Of a stretch of DNA of 16,966 nt, positions 1 to 8,796 are shown one piece after another. Numbering within the stretch: the first letter of the stretch is position 1; every line of letters starts with the position of its first letter. Below the pieces are notes generated by a model. The model made no database searches, was not told the DNA's origin, and worked only from the letters and a program-made list of their open reading frames with translations. The stretch spans positions 1 through 16,966 of the forward strand of contig JAUYSA010000296.1 in assembly GCA_030696545.1 (NCBI GenBank). Direction: 5' to 3'. This DNA is from Hyphomonadaceae bacterium. GTDB taxonomy: Bacteria; Pseudomonadota; Alphaproteobacteria; Caulobacterales; Hyphomonadaceae. The translations under genes and the position numbers were made by a program.

Positions 1-48
1 GCTTTGCACGCTTCCCTAATTGCGGTGCAGGGACGAAATCTATCAGCG

Positions 49-103
49 AAAAATCCGGCGCCCGCGGCTGAAGCTGGCGAGAAACAGCTGAGCCGCGGGC
101 GCC
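49..103 (-). terminator. Intrinsic terminator of the DUF1800-DUF1501 operon
   Basis: A perfect 13-base inverted repeat (57-69 with 91-103) encloses a second 5-base stem (72-76 with 85-89) and an 8-base loop. Read on the minus strand, the hairpin is followed by GGA and five T residues (49-53). It lies about 60 bases beyond the stop codon of the DUF1501 gene, in the right orientation to end that transcript. Nothing else was recognised between position 1 and the gene. Confidence 0.75.
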
Positions 104-163
104 TTGTCGTTTCCCTGAAGCCGGGCGTCGAGTCCGGGCGAGTGGGAAACGATCCTCGTTTCG

Positions 164-1762
164 CTATGCAACCGGCGCCGCTAGGAAATCGAGGTAGCGG
201 TTGGTGAAGTTCGGGATGTTCGGGAAGATTGAAGCGACCTGGCTGTCGCTGAGACCGAACCAGCGGCCCATCGTGCCGGCATACTGATCGACGGACATTT
301 GCGGGATCAGTACGTTGCTGAGCATGTTCGGGTTCTGGAAGCCGTTCTGCACATCGACCCCGATGGTGGGGAACTGGCCATAGACATCGCCTCCTCTTAC
401 AGCACCACCCATGACGAACTGGTGCGAGCCCCATGCGTGATCTGTGCCGTCGCCATTGGTTGTGAAGGTACGGGAGAAATCCGAAGCGGTGAAGGTCGTG
501 ACCTGGTCGCGCATGTCGACGCCGCCGACATTGGCTAGGGCGCCATCGAAATACGCCATGCCGTGGGCAAGACGCGCCATCAGTGGGGATTGAGATGTGT
601 TCTGGACATCGTGCGTGTCGAAGCCGCCCATAGAGACAAAGAACACCTGACGGCGAATGCCAAGCGTCTGGTTGGCGGCGATGACCTTGGCCACAGTCTG
701 CAGTTGGACGGCGAGCGAGTTGTTCTCATTGTTGCGTGTGATGGGATTGAGAAGTTGCGTTGGCGCGGGAATGACGGCGCCAGCGCCGCCGGTGGCGAAC
801 TGGGCGTTCAGCAGGTCGGCGGAATCCTGCGAACGGATGACCTTCGCGCCATAGTCCTGCATGAAATAGCTGGAGCCTGTGGTGTCGCGGATGATTTCGC
901 GCACGCGGGCGCCTTGGCCGCCAGTTCCATATACCGAGGTGTTGTTCGAGATGGCGGAGTTGATGCGGATGGCCGGGTTCGTCTGGTTGGTGGACATCTG
1001 GTACTGGATGACGTTTTGCCCCGCGAGCAACACGGCGTTGCCGGAGGTGGAGATAGCGGTGAACACAGAATTGACGCCGTTATTGGCGAGCAGCTGATCG
1101 GCCATCAGGCCACCCCAGCCACGCCGGGCGCCCTCCGCCGAACCGGCCTGCCATGTTGACTGCTGATCGTTGTGCGACATCAAGCTGGCAGGCAGCGGAA
1201 CCGAGCGGTTGCGATACTGCGTCTTGGTCGTGGGCACGATCAACGGCCCGACATTGGCCGCGACGGCGAGGCGGCCGGCCGTCCAGATCGGCATAAGCGA
1301 AGCGAGGTGCGGATTCAGGCCGAAGGTGCGGGAGGGCGCGTCCGTGCCAGGAGGCACAGGATTGGGCGTGAGCGTGGCGATTGGCAGGACGCCGCCCCAA
1401 GCTTCAGGGAACTGGTAAGCGGCGTTTCCTCCCGGAAGTACGCGCCCCGTGACGGAGTTCGAGCCACCCGGCGCAGTGGCGGGCGTGCCCGCGGGCATCA
1501 GCGCGATCGGGTTGTTACCCTGACGGCGAGCCGACCAGTAGCGGCCCCAGCTATCGTTGTCGGTGGCGAGGACCATGTTGTTGGAGTCGTTGCCCCCGAA
1601 CAGGAAGATGCAGACCAGCGCCTTGTACCCGATGGAGGTCTGCGCGGCGGCGCTGCCCATGGTGGCGAGCTGGAAACCGAAGGTGGAGGCAGCGGCGCCG
1701 ACGCAGGAGAGCGCAGTGGCGCGGCGAAGAATTTCACGGCGGGTGGCGTTGGACATGCTCAT
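164..1762 (-). CDS. DUF1501 family protein, Tat-exported
   Basis: This 532-residue protein belongs to the DUF1501 family, distantly related to the alkaline phosphatase/sulfatase superfamily. No member's reaction is known to me. The N-terminus is a Tat signal: TRREILR at residues 7-13, a hydrophobic stretch, then an Ala-rich cleavage site near residues 37-41 (GSAAAQ), so it should be folded in the cytoplasm and exported to the periplasm. Family motifs are present in order: GGNDSNN (56-62), GGFDTH (379-384), SDFSRT (427-432) and DHAWG (441-445). By analogy with the superfamily, Asp59, Asp382, His384 and His442 could bind metal, which is inference. The ATG at 1762 has GAGGAG six bases upstream, overlapping the stop codon of the preceding DUF1800 gene (gap 10 bases), so the two are probably translationally coupled. 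An alternative ATG at 1756 is possible. The length is usual for the family. Confidence 0.93.
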   Translation of the reverse strand: MSMSNATRREILRRATALSCVGAAASTFGFQLATMGSAAAQTSIGYKALVCIFLFGGNDSNNMVLATDNDSWGRYWSARRQGNNPIALMPAGTPATAPGGSNSVTGRVLPGGNAAYQFPEAWGGVLPIATLTPNPVPPGTDAPSRTFGLNPHLASLMPIWTAGRLAVAANVGPLIVPTTKTQYRNRSVPLPASLMSHNDQQSTWQAGSAEGARRGWGGLMADQLLANNGVNSVFTAISTSGNAVLLAGQNVIQYQMSTNQTNPAIRINSAISNNTSVYGTGGQGARVREIIRDTTGSSYFMQDYGAKVIRSQDSADLLNAQFATGGAGAVIPAPTQLLNPITRNNENNSLAVQLQTVAKVIAANQTLGIRRQVFFVSMGGFDTHDVQNTSQSPLMARLAHGMAYFDGALANVGGVDMRDQVTTFTASDFSRTFTTNGDGTDHAWGSHQFVMGGAVRGGDVYGQFPTIGVDVQNGFQNPNMLSNVLIPQMSVDQYAGTMGRWFGLSDSQVASIFPNIPNFTNRYLDFLAAPVA

Positions 1763-1772
1763 GTTCGGCTCC

Positions 1773-3497
1773 TCAACGCTGGACCAGATATTCGGGAGAG
1801 ATCAACGAGAAAAAGACCGCCGTTCGCACGCGGTTGTATCTCGCAGTGTCTATGGCTGTCTGGTTGGAGCCGGTCGCGGCGGGGATTGCGATAGCGTTGA
1901 TGCCCGCAATGATACGATCTCGCAGCGTCGTGCTCATCTGGCCGTAGAACAGCAGGTTGTTCATCCGGTCGACAAGCGAGCTGGCGTTGTCAGCTATCGC
2001 AATTTCCGGAGCGTAGTTGGGGCGGACGTCACGGCCTGTGTTGCCCTGTGCGGTAAGGCCAATGCCATTGGAGACAATGTCCTGCATGTAGTTCACGTAG
2101 GCTCCCGCTGTGACTTCATCGACGACTTGGAATTCGGGTGCGACAAGGCTGCGCTGGCCGAGTTGGGTGGTGCCGGGCGGCGTGAAGCCGGGACGCCAGA
2201 AGTTGAACACCGAGGGCGATGAGAGCGGCGACTGGTTCATCTCCGTGTTTGAACTTGTTGAGGCGATCAGGAAGTTGCCACTATCCGAGCGAGCTCCGAA
2301 AGCACGCGCCCAGTTTGCTATGCGAATTATGGGCTCGCGAAGCTTTCCGAACGTGGCAGAACTCGCTGCGGATGCCATGTCGCGCGCCTCCGTATCGGTG
2401 AGGATGGCGCGGACGACAGCGGCCATGTCTCCCCGCACATTCGATCCGTTATTGGCGAAGACAGCGGCGACGCGGCCGACATAGGCAGGGCTTGGGTTTG
2501 ATGTGACCAGCTGCTGAATCAGCCGATGGGATATGAATGGGCCAGTGTTGGGGTGGTTGAACAGGCGGTCGAGCGCAATGTCGAGATCGCCGGCGACGTT
2601 TACGGTCGGGCTGGCGGGAATGGTTATGCCAAGAAAAACCTTCTCGGAGGTGGAGTGATAATTGGGGTAGAAAATCATCGGACGGACAGAGCGTTCGCTG
2701 TCTGCGTTGCCCCCGAAGAATGTGCTGTTGGTGGGAGCCGGGCTATACCAGCTGATGCCAGTGAAGACTTTTGCAAGGCCCGCAATGTCGGCGGACGTGT
2801 AGGTGGGTACGGGCTGGCCGCCGTCGAGGCGCTGTGTGCCATCAGCGTTGAGTTCAACGAGGCCGATGGTCATAAGCTGCATGACTTCGCGGGCATAGTT
2901 CTCGTCGGGCGAGCGGGTGCCGGCGGCGTCTTCCTTCTGGTTTGCGAGGAAGGTAAGATAGCGGCCCATCATGGGATGGAGCGTGACGTCCTCAAGCAGC
3001 GTACGGAAATTGCCGAAGGCGTTGCGAGTCAACATGTCATAGTACGAGGCAGCGCCGCGCACCTCAATAGCATCGTCGTTGAGGGAGATTACGAAAATCT
3101 GGGAAAGTGCGAAGGCGACGCGCTGGCGCAGCTGGTCTTCGCCTGCAATCGCCTGGCGCCACCATGAATGGTAAAATTCTCTGTCCTCGACGAAGCCGGC
3201 GGCAGCGAGCACGGCGCTGACGTAAGCAAGGTGGCTGTTACCGGAGCTGGGCGCGCTTATCTGCGAGCTGATCCAGGAATTGATGCTGCGGCCAGAGACC
3301 ACGCTCTGGACTGATGATTCCGTAGGGCCAAAGGTGGCTTGGGTGAGAAGGCGCGCGGCTTCGGCTTGCGTGGGCGGAGGCGCGTTCGGGGTTGAGCCGC
3401 CTCCACCCGAATCACCGCCTCCACCGCCGCCGCCGCAGGCGGCGAGCAGTCCAATCATGGCAATGGCAATCAGGTGACGCTTGAGCGAGCGAAGCAT
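1773..3497 (-). CDS. DUF1800 family lipoprotein
   Basis: This 574-residue protein is of the DUF1800 family. Its biochemical function is unknown, but its gene is very often next to a DUF1501 gene, as here. I chose the ATG at 3497 because it gives a clean lipoprotein signal: positively charged start (MLRSLKRH), hydrophobic core, and lipobox LLAAC with the lipidated Cys at residue 21. A flexible Gly-rich linker follows (22-35), encoded by CCG/CCT-rich low-complexity DNA near 3400-3435. Family landmarks are AARLLTQATFGPTE (47-60), QRVAFALSQIF (125-135), the YYDMLTRNAFGNFRTLL segment (152-168) and PDENYAREVMQLMTIGL (197-213). Upstream of the ATG is a purine-rich GGATGGAAAG stretch. A frame-open extension to 3584 adds an unconvincing Cys-rich, hydrophilic leader and was rejected. 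The predicted place is the membrane surface facing the periplasm, probably working with the Tat-exported DUF1501 partner. Confidence 0.92.
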   Translation of the reverse strand: MLRSLKRHLIAIAMIGLLAACGGGGGGGDSGGGGSTPNAPPPTQAEAARLLTQATFGPTESSVQSVVSGRSINSWISSQISAPSSGNSHLAYVSAVLAAAGFVEDREFYHSWWRQAIAGEDQLRQRVAFALSQIFVISLNDDAIEVRGAASYYDMLTRNAFGNFRTLLEDVTLHPMMGRYLTFLANQKEDAAGTRSPDENYAREVMQLMTIGLVELNADGTQRLDGGQPVPTYTSADIAGLAKVFTGISWYSPAPTNSTFFGGNADSERSVRPMIFYPNYHSTSEKVFLGITIPASPTVNVAGDLDIALDRLFNHPNTGPFISHRLIQQLVTSNPSPAYVGRVAAVFANNGSNVRGDMAAVVRAILTDTEARDMASAASSATFGKLREPIIRIANWARAFGARSDSGNFLIASTSSNTEMNQSPLSSPSVFNFWRPGFTPPGTTQLGQRSLVAPEFQVVDEVTAGAYVNYMQDIVSNGIGLTAQGNTGRDVRPNYAPEIAIADNASSLVDRMNNLLFYGQMSTTLRDRIIAGINAIAIPAATGSNQTAIDTARYNRVRTAVFFSLISPEYLVQR

Positions 3498-3827
3498 GGC
3501 GAACTTTCCATCCCCAGGCCCCTCCAGATCACGACGCGTCGCACAGCGGGAACATGCTGGAGCGGAGGTCTGGAATGGCGACAAGAAAAAGCGTGGCAGT
3601 CATCCGCGAAATCGCGGCAGTCCTTTCAGTTCGCCCCATCGACGCAATGTCGACCCGGTGAACCCCCACGCGTTGACTGTGACTCAGTAAACGCACTTGC
3701 GCCAATTAATTTCTGTCCAAACTTCAAGGCGTCGTGACAGTCGCAACTCATCGGATCGCGTTGCACGTTCGTTGCGCTGGCGAATTAGCCAACCGCGCGA
3801 ATATGCGACTCACTTGCTTCGCCTCCA
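3498..3827. other. Intergenic region between acylase and DUF1800 genes
   Basis: This stretch of 330 bases lies between two leftward genes, so it should hold the end of the acylase transcript and the promoter of the DUF1800-DUF1501 operon. I see a short palindrome at 3604-3617 (CCGCGA, AA, TCGCGG), but no T tract follows it closely on either strand. The 3700-3712 part is locally AT-rich (contains AATTAAT). I found no convincing sigma-70 promoter, terminator or small gene. Short open frames here have no ribosome site. Confidence 0.5.
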
Positions 3828-6263
3828 CTACTTCGCGGGCGTCAACTTGATCACCCTCTCCGCGACGCGGTCGACGGCTTCGCGGCTGAAGGCGAGCGGG
3901 ACGTAGGAGCCTTCGGCCCAGAGCGGGAAGAGGTCGCGGTAGTGGGCGCTGTAGGGGTCGCCGGACTGGCCGGGGGTGTTCATCACCACGGAATTATCCC
4001 ACGCGCCGACGTCCATCACCATGCGCACGGAGGCGCCGGCGGTGACGTTGAAATCCGAGGCGCGGTACGTCTGGGCGCGGGGCGTGGAGGATGAGCCGGG
4101 GGTTTGCAGCGGGCCGATGCCCATCTGCGCTTTCAGTTGTGGATCGGCGAGTACGGCGATGGCTGGGTCCCACTTCGCCTGGTGGAGGCGGCCCCATGTC
4201 CAGCTGTGCGGATCGCCGCCGAGGCGTTCGGCGAGCTCATCAGTGGCAGCTTTCAGGCTTTCGAGGATGATGGCGTTGCGGGCCTCAGCGGGCTTTGCGC
4301 CGAGGCGGCTGTCCGGCTTTTCGAGATAGGTAAGGATGGCTTCGAGGTGGCCATTGCCGACGATCTCGCGCGCCGCGGCGGGCGTGACCTTCGCGACCAC
4401 CGCCTTTCCGAGATGCTTGTTGGCCCAGACTTCGTAGATGGAGGCTGCGGCGCTATCGACCGTCTCGTTGCCATCCCATGAGGTGAGCAGTTTGAGCGCG
4501 TGATCAACATTCATGCCCATCGTGCCGCCGGGGACGTTCTTTATCAGCGCGACGAAGCGGCGGGCCTGAGGGCTGGTGCTGTCGGTCTGCAGTTTCATCG
4601 AGTCGAGCAGGCTGACTTTCGGAAGTGTAGCGAGGACTTCCTTGATGCGGGTGACGCGGGAGGGATCGGTCCATTCGAACGCGACCTTGCGCTCTTCCGC
4701 TGGATAGCCTGCAGGCAGGTTGTATTCGTTGGCGGTGGCGAAGAAGCCTTCCTTCGGGTTGAGGACGGACGGAAGCATGTCCTTTGCGAAGAAGCCCTGC
4801 CATTCGTAACGGCCATCGCCGGGGACCGGCATCAGGCCATCCCAGTTCTTGCGGATGGGCGTGCGGCCGGACGCAGCCCAGCCGACATTGCCCTTCGTAT
4901 CGGCATAGACGAGGTTCAACGGCGGAGCGCCCCAGTTGAAGCTGGCGGCCTTGAAATCATCCCACGTCTTGGCGTGGGTCAGACGCGACGAGCCGAAATA
5001 GCCGGAGAGGCCCGGCTCCGCCCAGATGCTACGCATGGAGAAGGCCTTGTTCTTCGCCGTGTCGGCGTTGAGCACCGGGCCATGGCGGGTAAAGCGCAGC
5101 GTGACTTCGCGCGGGGCTTCGCCGCGCACGTCGATCGCCTGCTTCTCGACCGTCATCTTCTCCCACCTGCCGCTATAGCGGTAGGCGTCGGGGTCTTTCG
5201 GGTTGGTGTCGTAAACGTAGAGGTCTTCCTGATCCATCGCGAAGATGGTGATGCCAAACGCGATATCGGCATTGTGGCCGATGGAGACGCCCGGCAGCGC
5301 TGGTTCGCCGGCCCCAATGATGTTGAGACCCGGAGCGTTGAGGCCGACCACATAGCGAAGTGACGGCACGCCAAGCTGGCGATGCGGATCGTTGGCGAGA
5401 ATGGGGCGGCCGGTTTCGGACTTCGACGGCGCGATGACCCAGTTGTTCGAGCCTTCGTTGAGCTGCTTGTCCATCAACTCCGCAAGACGCGTTTGCGGAT
5501 CGACAGACGCCTGCGTCCGGTTCTTGATCGCGTCGAAATCGACCTGCCGGGTGGCCAATTCGTAGTCGCCGAGTACGTCTTTCGGAACATCGCAAGGGTT
5601 GAGACCGGCCGGGACGACACGCTTGTGAGATACCGGATCAAGCTTGCGGCGCAGCAGGTCTGCATCGACGCCCCCTGCACAGGCGACGCGGGCGCGCGTG
5701 ACTTCCGATGTGACGTTCGAAACGAGCGCGTGGCTGCGGATACGGAGCACATCTTCCGGGCGCCACTCTTCCGGCGTCGAACCTGTCAGCTTGAATTCGA
5801 TAGGCAGCGGCCTCGCCTGCGCCCGGACGTCGCCGACATAGGCGTTGATGCCGGCGGTGAACGCTTCGACCGAGGCGCGTGCGTCTGGCGCGTAGGCAGC
5901 CCACTCCTTCTCCATGTCACCGCGATAGAGGAAGAGCCGCGCAGCGCGATCCTGTTCCACATAGGCAGGGCCGAAGGATTTGGAGAGCAGGCCGAGGCCA
6001 CGCTTGCGCCAGAGATCAATCTGCCAGAGGCGGTCGCGGGCGGCGTTGTAACCCTGAAGAAAGAAGGCATCACGGGGCGATTGGGCGAAGATGTGCGGAA
6101 TGCCCCAGTGATCGACAATGATTTCGGCGGGAGCGGTTAGGCCGCGCACTGGCCACTCCTCGCGCGCGACTGCTGACGATGTTGGTCCCTGCGCGGAGGC
6201 AGCCAATGCAGCCGTGAGCGCCACGGCCAACACCGCTGCTATCCTGGACGATCTGATTGTCAT
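3828..6263 (-). CDS. Penicillin acylase family Ntn-hydrolase
   Basis: This 811-residue precursor belongs to the penicillin acylase (penicillin amidase) family, periplasmic Ntn hydrolases that cut amide bonds in beta-lactams, acyl-homoserine lactones or lipopeptides and mature by self-cleavage into alpha and beta chains. It starts with a Sec signal (about residues 1-24, ending ASAQG). The nucleophile is Ser272 in EGSNNWV, new N-terminus of the beta chain. Numbering from that Ser, His is at beta 23 (NDPHRQ) and Asn at beta 241 (ATANEY), exactly the spacing of E. coli penicillin G acylase, so the catalytic framework looks intact. The oxyanion-loop segment GHNADIAFGIT is also present. The ATG at 6263 has GGAGAG upstream and lies just downstream of a TTGACA promoter element. 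An extension to 6314 would overlap that promoter and spoil the signal peptide. It follows the kinase gene by 90 bases. Substrate cannot be told from sequence; class confidence is high. Confidence 0.93.
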   Translation of the reverse strand: MTIRSSRIAAVLAVALTAALAASAQGPTSSAVAREEWPVRGLTAPAEIIVDHWGIPHIFAQSPRDAFFLQGYNAARDRLWQIDLWRKRGLGLLSKSFGPAYVEQDRAARLFLYRGDMEKEWAAYAPDARASVEAFTAGINAYVGDVRAQARPLPIEFKLTGSTPEEWRPEDVLRIRSHALVSNVTSEVTRARVACAGGVDADLLRRKLDPVSHKRVVPAGLNPCDVPKDVLGDYELATRQVDFDAIKNRTQASVDPQTRLAELMDKQLNEGSNNWVIAPSKSETGRPILANDPHRQLGVPSLRYVVGLNAPGLNIIGAGEPALPGVSIGHNADIAFGITIFAMDQEDLYVYDTNPKDPDAYRYSGRWEKMTVEKQAIDVRGEAPREVTLRFTRHGPVLNADTAKNKAFSMRSIWAEPGLSGYFGSSRLTHAKTWDDFKAASFNWGAPPLNLVYADTKGNVGWAASGRTPIRKNWDGLMPVPGDGRYEWQGFFAKDMLPSVLNPKEGFFATANEYNLPAGYPAEERKVAFEWTDPSRVTRIKEVLATLPKVSLLDSMKLQTDSTSPQARRFVALIKNVPGGTMGMNVDHALKLLTSWDGNETVDSAAASIYEVWANKHLGKAVVAKVTPAAAREIVGNGHLEAILTYLEKPDSRLGAKPAEARNAIILESLKAATDELAERLGGDPHSWTWGRLHQAKWDPAIAVLADPQLKAQMGIGPLQTPGSSSTPRAQTYRASDFNVTAGASVRMVMDVGAWDNSVVMNTPGQSGDPYSAHYRDLFPLWAEGSYVPLAFSREAVDRVAERVIKLTPAK

Positions 6264-6285
6264 GGTGCTCTCCGCCTGCCGGTCA

Positions 6286-6314
6286 AGGATCGGACGTGGA
6301 ATGCACATTGTCAA
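6286..6314 (-). promoter_or_regulatory. Candidate sigma-70 promoter of the acylase gene
   Basis: On the minus strand a perfect -35 box TTGACA (6309-6314) is followed after 17 bases by GATCCT (6286-6291), a weak match to the -10 consensus. Transcription would begin near 6279, about 16 bases before the acylase ATG. It lies in the 90-base gap after the kinase gene, so the acylase may be expressed independently of the sigma/kinase operon. Confidence 0.35.
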
Positions 6315-6353
6315 AGCCGCGCAGTGTGAAATCGGCGTGTGCGATGGCCTGCC

Positions 6354-8792
6354 CTAGAGGCATTTCAGCTGTTGCTGGCGCCCGCGGATCATCTTCTGCG
6401 AATTGTCGCGATCAAGCTGTGTGAGAACGCCACGCTTTTCGAGATCGAGCCAGACCTGCTCTGCTTTCGCGTAGATCGGGCAGGCTTCCTTCGCGAGGTT
6501 GTTGTCGGCGTAAAGGTCCGCCAGCATGGCGAGCGTGACGCCGTAGGAGCGCACCTGCTCGGGTCGGGAGTTTGTCTTGCGCACCTGCTCTTCGCTTTTG
6601 GCCAACTCCTCGCGCAGAAGTGCTACACCTTCATCAAAGCGGCCGGACATGGCGAGCGCCTGGGCTAGGGCTGAATAGACGATGCGCTGGGTGCGCTGTG
6701 CTCCCGTGTCTTCGGGCTGGTATTGCAGGAGAGTGGGCACAAGGGCGGCGGCGGCCTGCAGCTCTGCCAGACCATCCTTCGGGCGATCGACGCCGAGCAG
6801 CGTGACGCCGAGCGCCCAGCGCGCCTCGATCGTCAGGCGTTGGCCGAGCATGTCGTCAGGGTGCGATGCCAGATAGGCGGAGGTGATTTCGACCAGGCGC
6901 TCATAAACGGGGATCGAGTCGGGCACACCGACGCCGTAATAGACGGCCTCGCCGAGCGCGTCATAGGTACGGGCGAGCAGGTACTGGGCCTCGCGCGCGT
7001 CTGCCGGATCGGGCGGAAAAGATTCGGCGATGGCGATGCCCTTCCTAGCGTGGGCTTCGCTTTCAGCATAGGTGGCTTTCCAGTTCCCGAGGATGGCGGA
7101 TTCCATCTCGTGCTGGATGGCGAGAAGCTTGGCCATGCGGGTGTCCGCCGGGATAGCGGCGATGTATCTGGCCGCCTGCGCCAGAAGGCCTGTCGCGCTG
7201 TCCAGCTCCTGCCGGGAGTTCATGGCGATGGCGGCCTGATGCATGGCGACACGCGCGCGGAGATCCAGCGTACTCGAGTTGGCGGGGTCCGCCTGCTGCA
7301 GGCGGGCGGCGATCTGATCGGCGCGGGCGAGATTTTCGAGTGCGCCCTGTGGGTCGCCGAGACTGGCGCGTGAGCGCCCTGCCTGGAGTTCCGCGATGCG
7401 GGCGAAGCCGTCGGCGGCTTCGAGGAGAACATCGGCGGGAGCGGATGGCGTGTCCGCCAGCTGGTTGAGATAGCCCTGCGCGACACGCGCCACGTCGCGG
7501 CGCATGGCGAGTGTTTGGGGCGTGCGTTCGAGGCGGTCGTACACATCATAGAGAAGATACTTCGCCAGACTTCGAACTTCGGTGAAGCGGGCTTCGGCCT
7601 GTTTCCGGGCGAAGTCGGCCTGTACGTAGAGTGTGGATGTCAGCATCAGCGCGACGACGAGCCCGAAGCCAGCGACCGTGGCGGCGATCACGCGCCAGCG
7701 GCGGCGGCGGACGAATTTACGGAAGACATAGAGGCGATCATGGGCGTGGGCCGCGATGGGGCGGGTTTCGAGCCAGGCGCGTAGATCGCCGGCGAGCGCC
7801 ACAGCGGCCTGATAGCGATCTTCTGGCGCCACGGCGCAGGCGCGCTCGATGATGTCGTCGAGGTCGCCGTGAACAGCGCGAGCGCGATTGGTGCGCCATT
7901 CGGCGGAACGTTCTGCAAAAGCGGGCGACTTCTCGATGGCTTGAGATGTCAGGACCGTATTTTTTGAGCGGCGCGGCGCTTCGCCCGTCAGGAGGGCACG
8001 GAGGATAGCGCCAAGCGCGAAAACATCGTCCGCCGGTGTGGGGCTCGCGCCGGCTTCGCGCTGCGGGCTGGCGTAGCCGGGCGTCTGGGGGTGCAGGTTG
8101 ATATCGTCGGCATCGCGCAGCACGCGGGCGACGCCGAAATCGACGACCTTTGGATCGCCCGCGTCGTTGACAAGGATGTTGGCTGGTTTGAGATCAGCGT
8201 GGACGATGAGGTTCTGGTGCGCGTGCTGCACGGCTTCGCAGACGGCAATCATCTTCTCGACGATCTGGCGTGGCGAAAGATCGGCGCTGATAGCGTAGGC
8301 GTCGATGGGCGAGCCGCGTACGAGCTCCATGATGAAGTATGGCGCGCCGGTTTCATCGACGCCTCCGTCGTAGAGTTGCGCGATGTGGCGGTGGCTGAGC
8401 TTGGCGAGGACGCGGCGTTCGCGGTCGAACAGCGCGCGGGAAGTTTCGGGCAGGAGCGAAGGACGCACGCGCTTGATTGCGACGACATGGTCGAAGAGGC
8501 CATCGTCTCGCGCCCCGACGAAAACCTCGCCCATCCCGCCCTGGCCGAGGAGATCGACGATGCGGTAGTGGCCGATGCGCGTTGGCATGGGGCCGGCGCT
8601 TGGCTGCAGACCTCCGGTGGGCATGGCGCGTTCGGCGGCGGCATCGGCGCGCAGGAGTCTTTTCACTTCGCTGAACAGAGGCGTGTCGCTGCCGCAGGTG
8701 GAAATCAACCAGGTTTCGCGTTCGGCATCGTCCTCAATATCGAGAGCGTTCTCGAAGACCGCGAAGGCGCGCCTTGTGAGGCTGGTGTCCAT
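6354..8792 (-). CDS. Transmembrane Ser/Thr protein kinase, TPR-like C-terminus
   Basis: This 812-residue Hanks-type kinase has a short acidic N-terminal region (1-70), a kinase domain (about 76-340), one membrane helix (about 368-390, after the RRRRWR cluster) and a 420-residue Ala-rich helical C-terminal part resembling TPR arrays, which should lie in the periplasm as the likely sensor. Catalytic elements are visible: Gly loop GQGGMG (83-88), Lys107 in VAIK, Glu125, catalytic loop HADLKPAN (198-205) with Asp200 and Asn205, and DFG (218-220). The usual HRD is HAD, so this is a non-RD kinase. The APE-like site reads YASPQ (240-244). The gene starts 4 bases after the stop of an ECF sigma gene, so they form an operon. 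Kinases of this build next to such sigma factors phosphorylate the sigma factor in the studied cases; transfer of that role here is inference. Confidence 0.92.
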   Translation of the reverse strand: MDTSLTRRAFAVFENALDIEDDAERETWLISTCGSDTPLFSEVKRLLRADAAAERAMPTGGLQPSAGPMPTRIGHYRIVDLLGQGGMGEVFVGARDDGLFDHVVAIKRVRPSLLPETSRALFDRERRVLAKLSHRHIAQLYDGGVDETGAPYFIMELVRGSPIDAYAISADLSPRQIVEKMIAVCEAVQHAHQNLIVHADLKPANILVNDAGDPKVVDFGVARVLRDADDINLHPQTPGYASPQREAGASPTPADDVFALGAILRALLTGEAPRRSKNTVLTSQAIEKSPAFAERSAEWRTNRARAVHGDLDDIIERACAVAPEDRYQAAVALAGDLRAWLETRPIAAHAHDRLYVFRKFVRRRRWRVIAATVAGFGLVVALMLTSTLYVQADFARKQAEARFTEVRSLAKYLLYDVYDRLERTPQTLAMRRDVARVAQGYLNQLADTPSAPADVLLEAADGFARIAELQAGRSRASLGDPQGALENLARADQIAARLQQADPANSSTLDLRARVAMHQAAIAMNSRQELDSATGLLAQAARYIAAIPADTRMAKLLAIQHEMESAILGNWKATYAESEAHARKGIAIAESFPPDPADAREAQYLLARTYDALGEAVYYGVGVPDSIPVYERLVEITSAYLASHPDDMLGQRLTIEARWALGVTLLGVDRPKDGLAELQAAAALVPTLLQYQPEDTGAQRTQRIVYSALAQALAMSGRFDEGVALLREELAKSEEQVRKTNSRPEQVRSYGVTLAMLADLYADNNLAKEACPIYAKAEQVWLDLEKRGVLTQLDRDNSQKMIRGRQQQLKCL

Positions 8793-8796
8793 CGCC

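Noticed and set aside
4..207. Short plus-strand open frame at the left edge
   Set aside because: It runs through the terminator hairpin and into the antisense of the DUF1501 gene, with no family resemblance.
563..1159. Plus-strand open frame of 198 codons
   Set aside because: It is antisense to the well-supported DUF1501 gene; long antisense frames are expected in GC-rich DNA.
3498..3584. N-terminal extension of the DUF1800 protein
   Set aside because: It would bury the lipoprotein signal behind 29 hydrophilic residues.
4500..5363. Plus-strand open frame of 287 codons
   Set aside because: It lies antisense inside the acylase gene; the translation shows no known domain and mirrors its codon structure.
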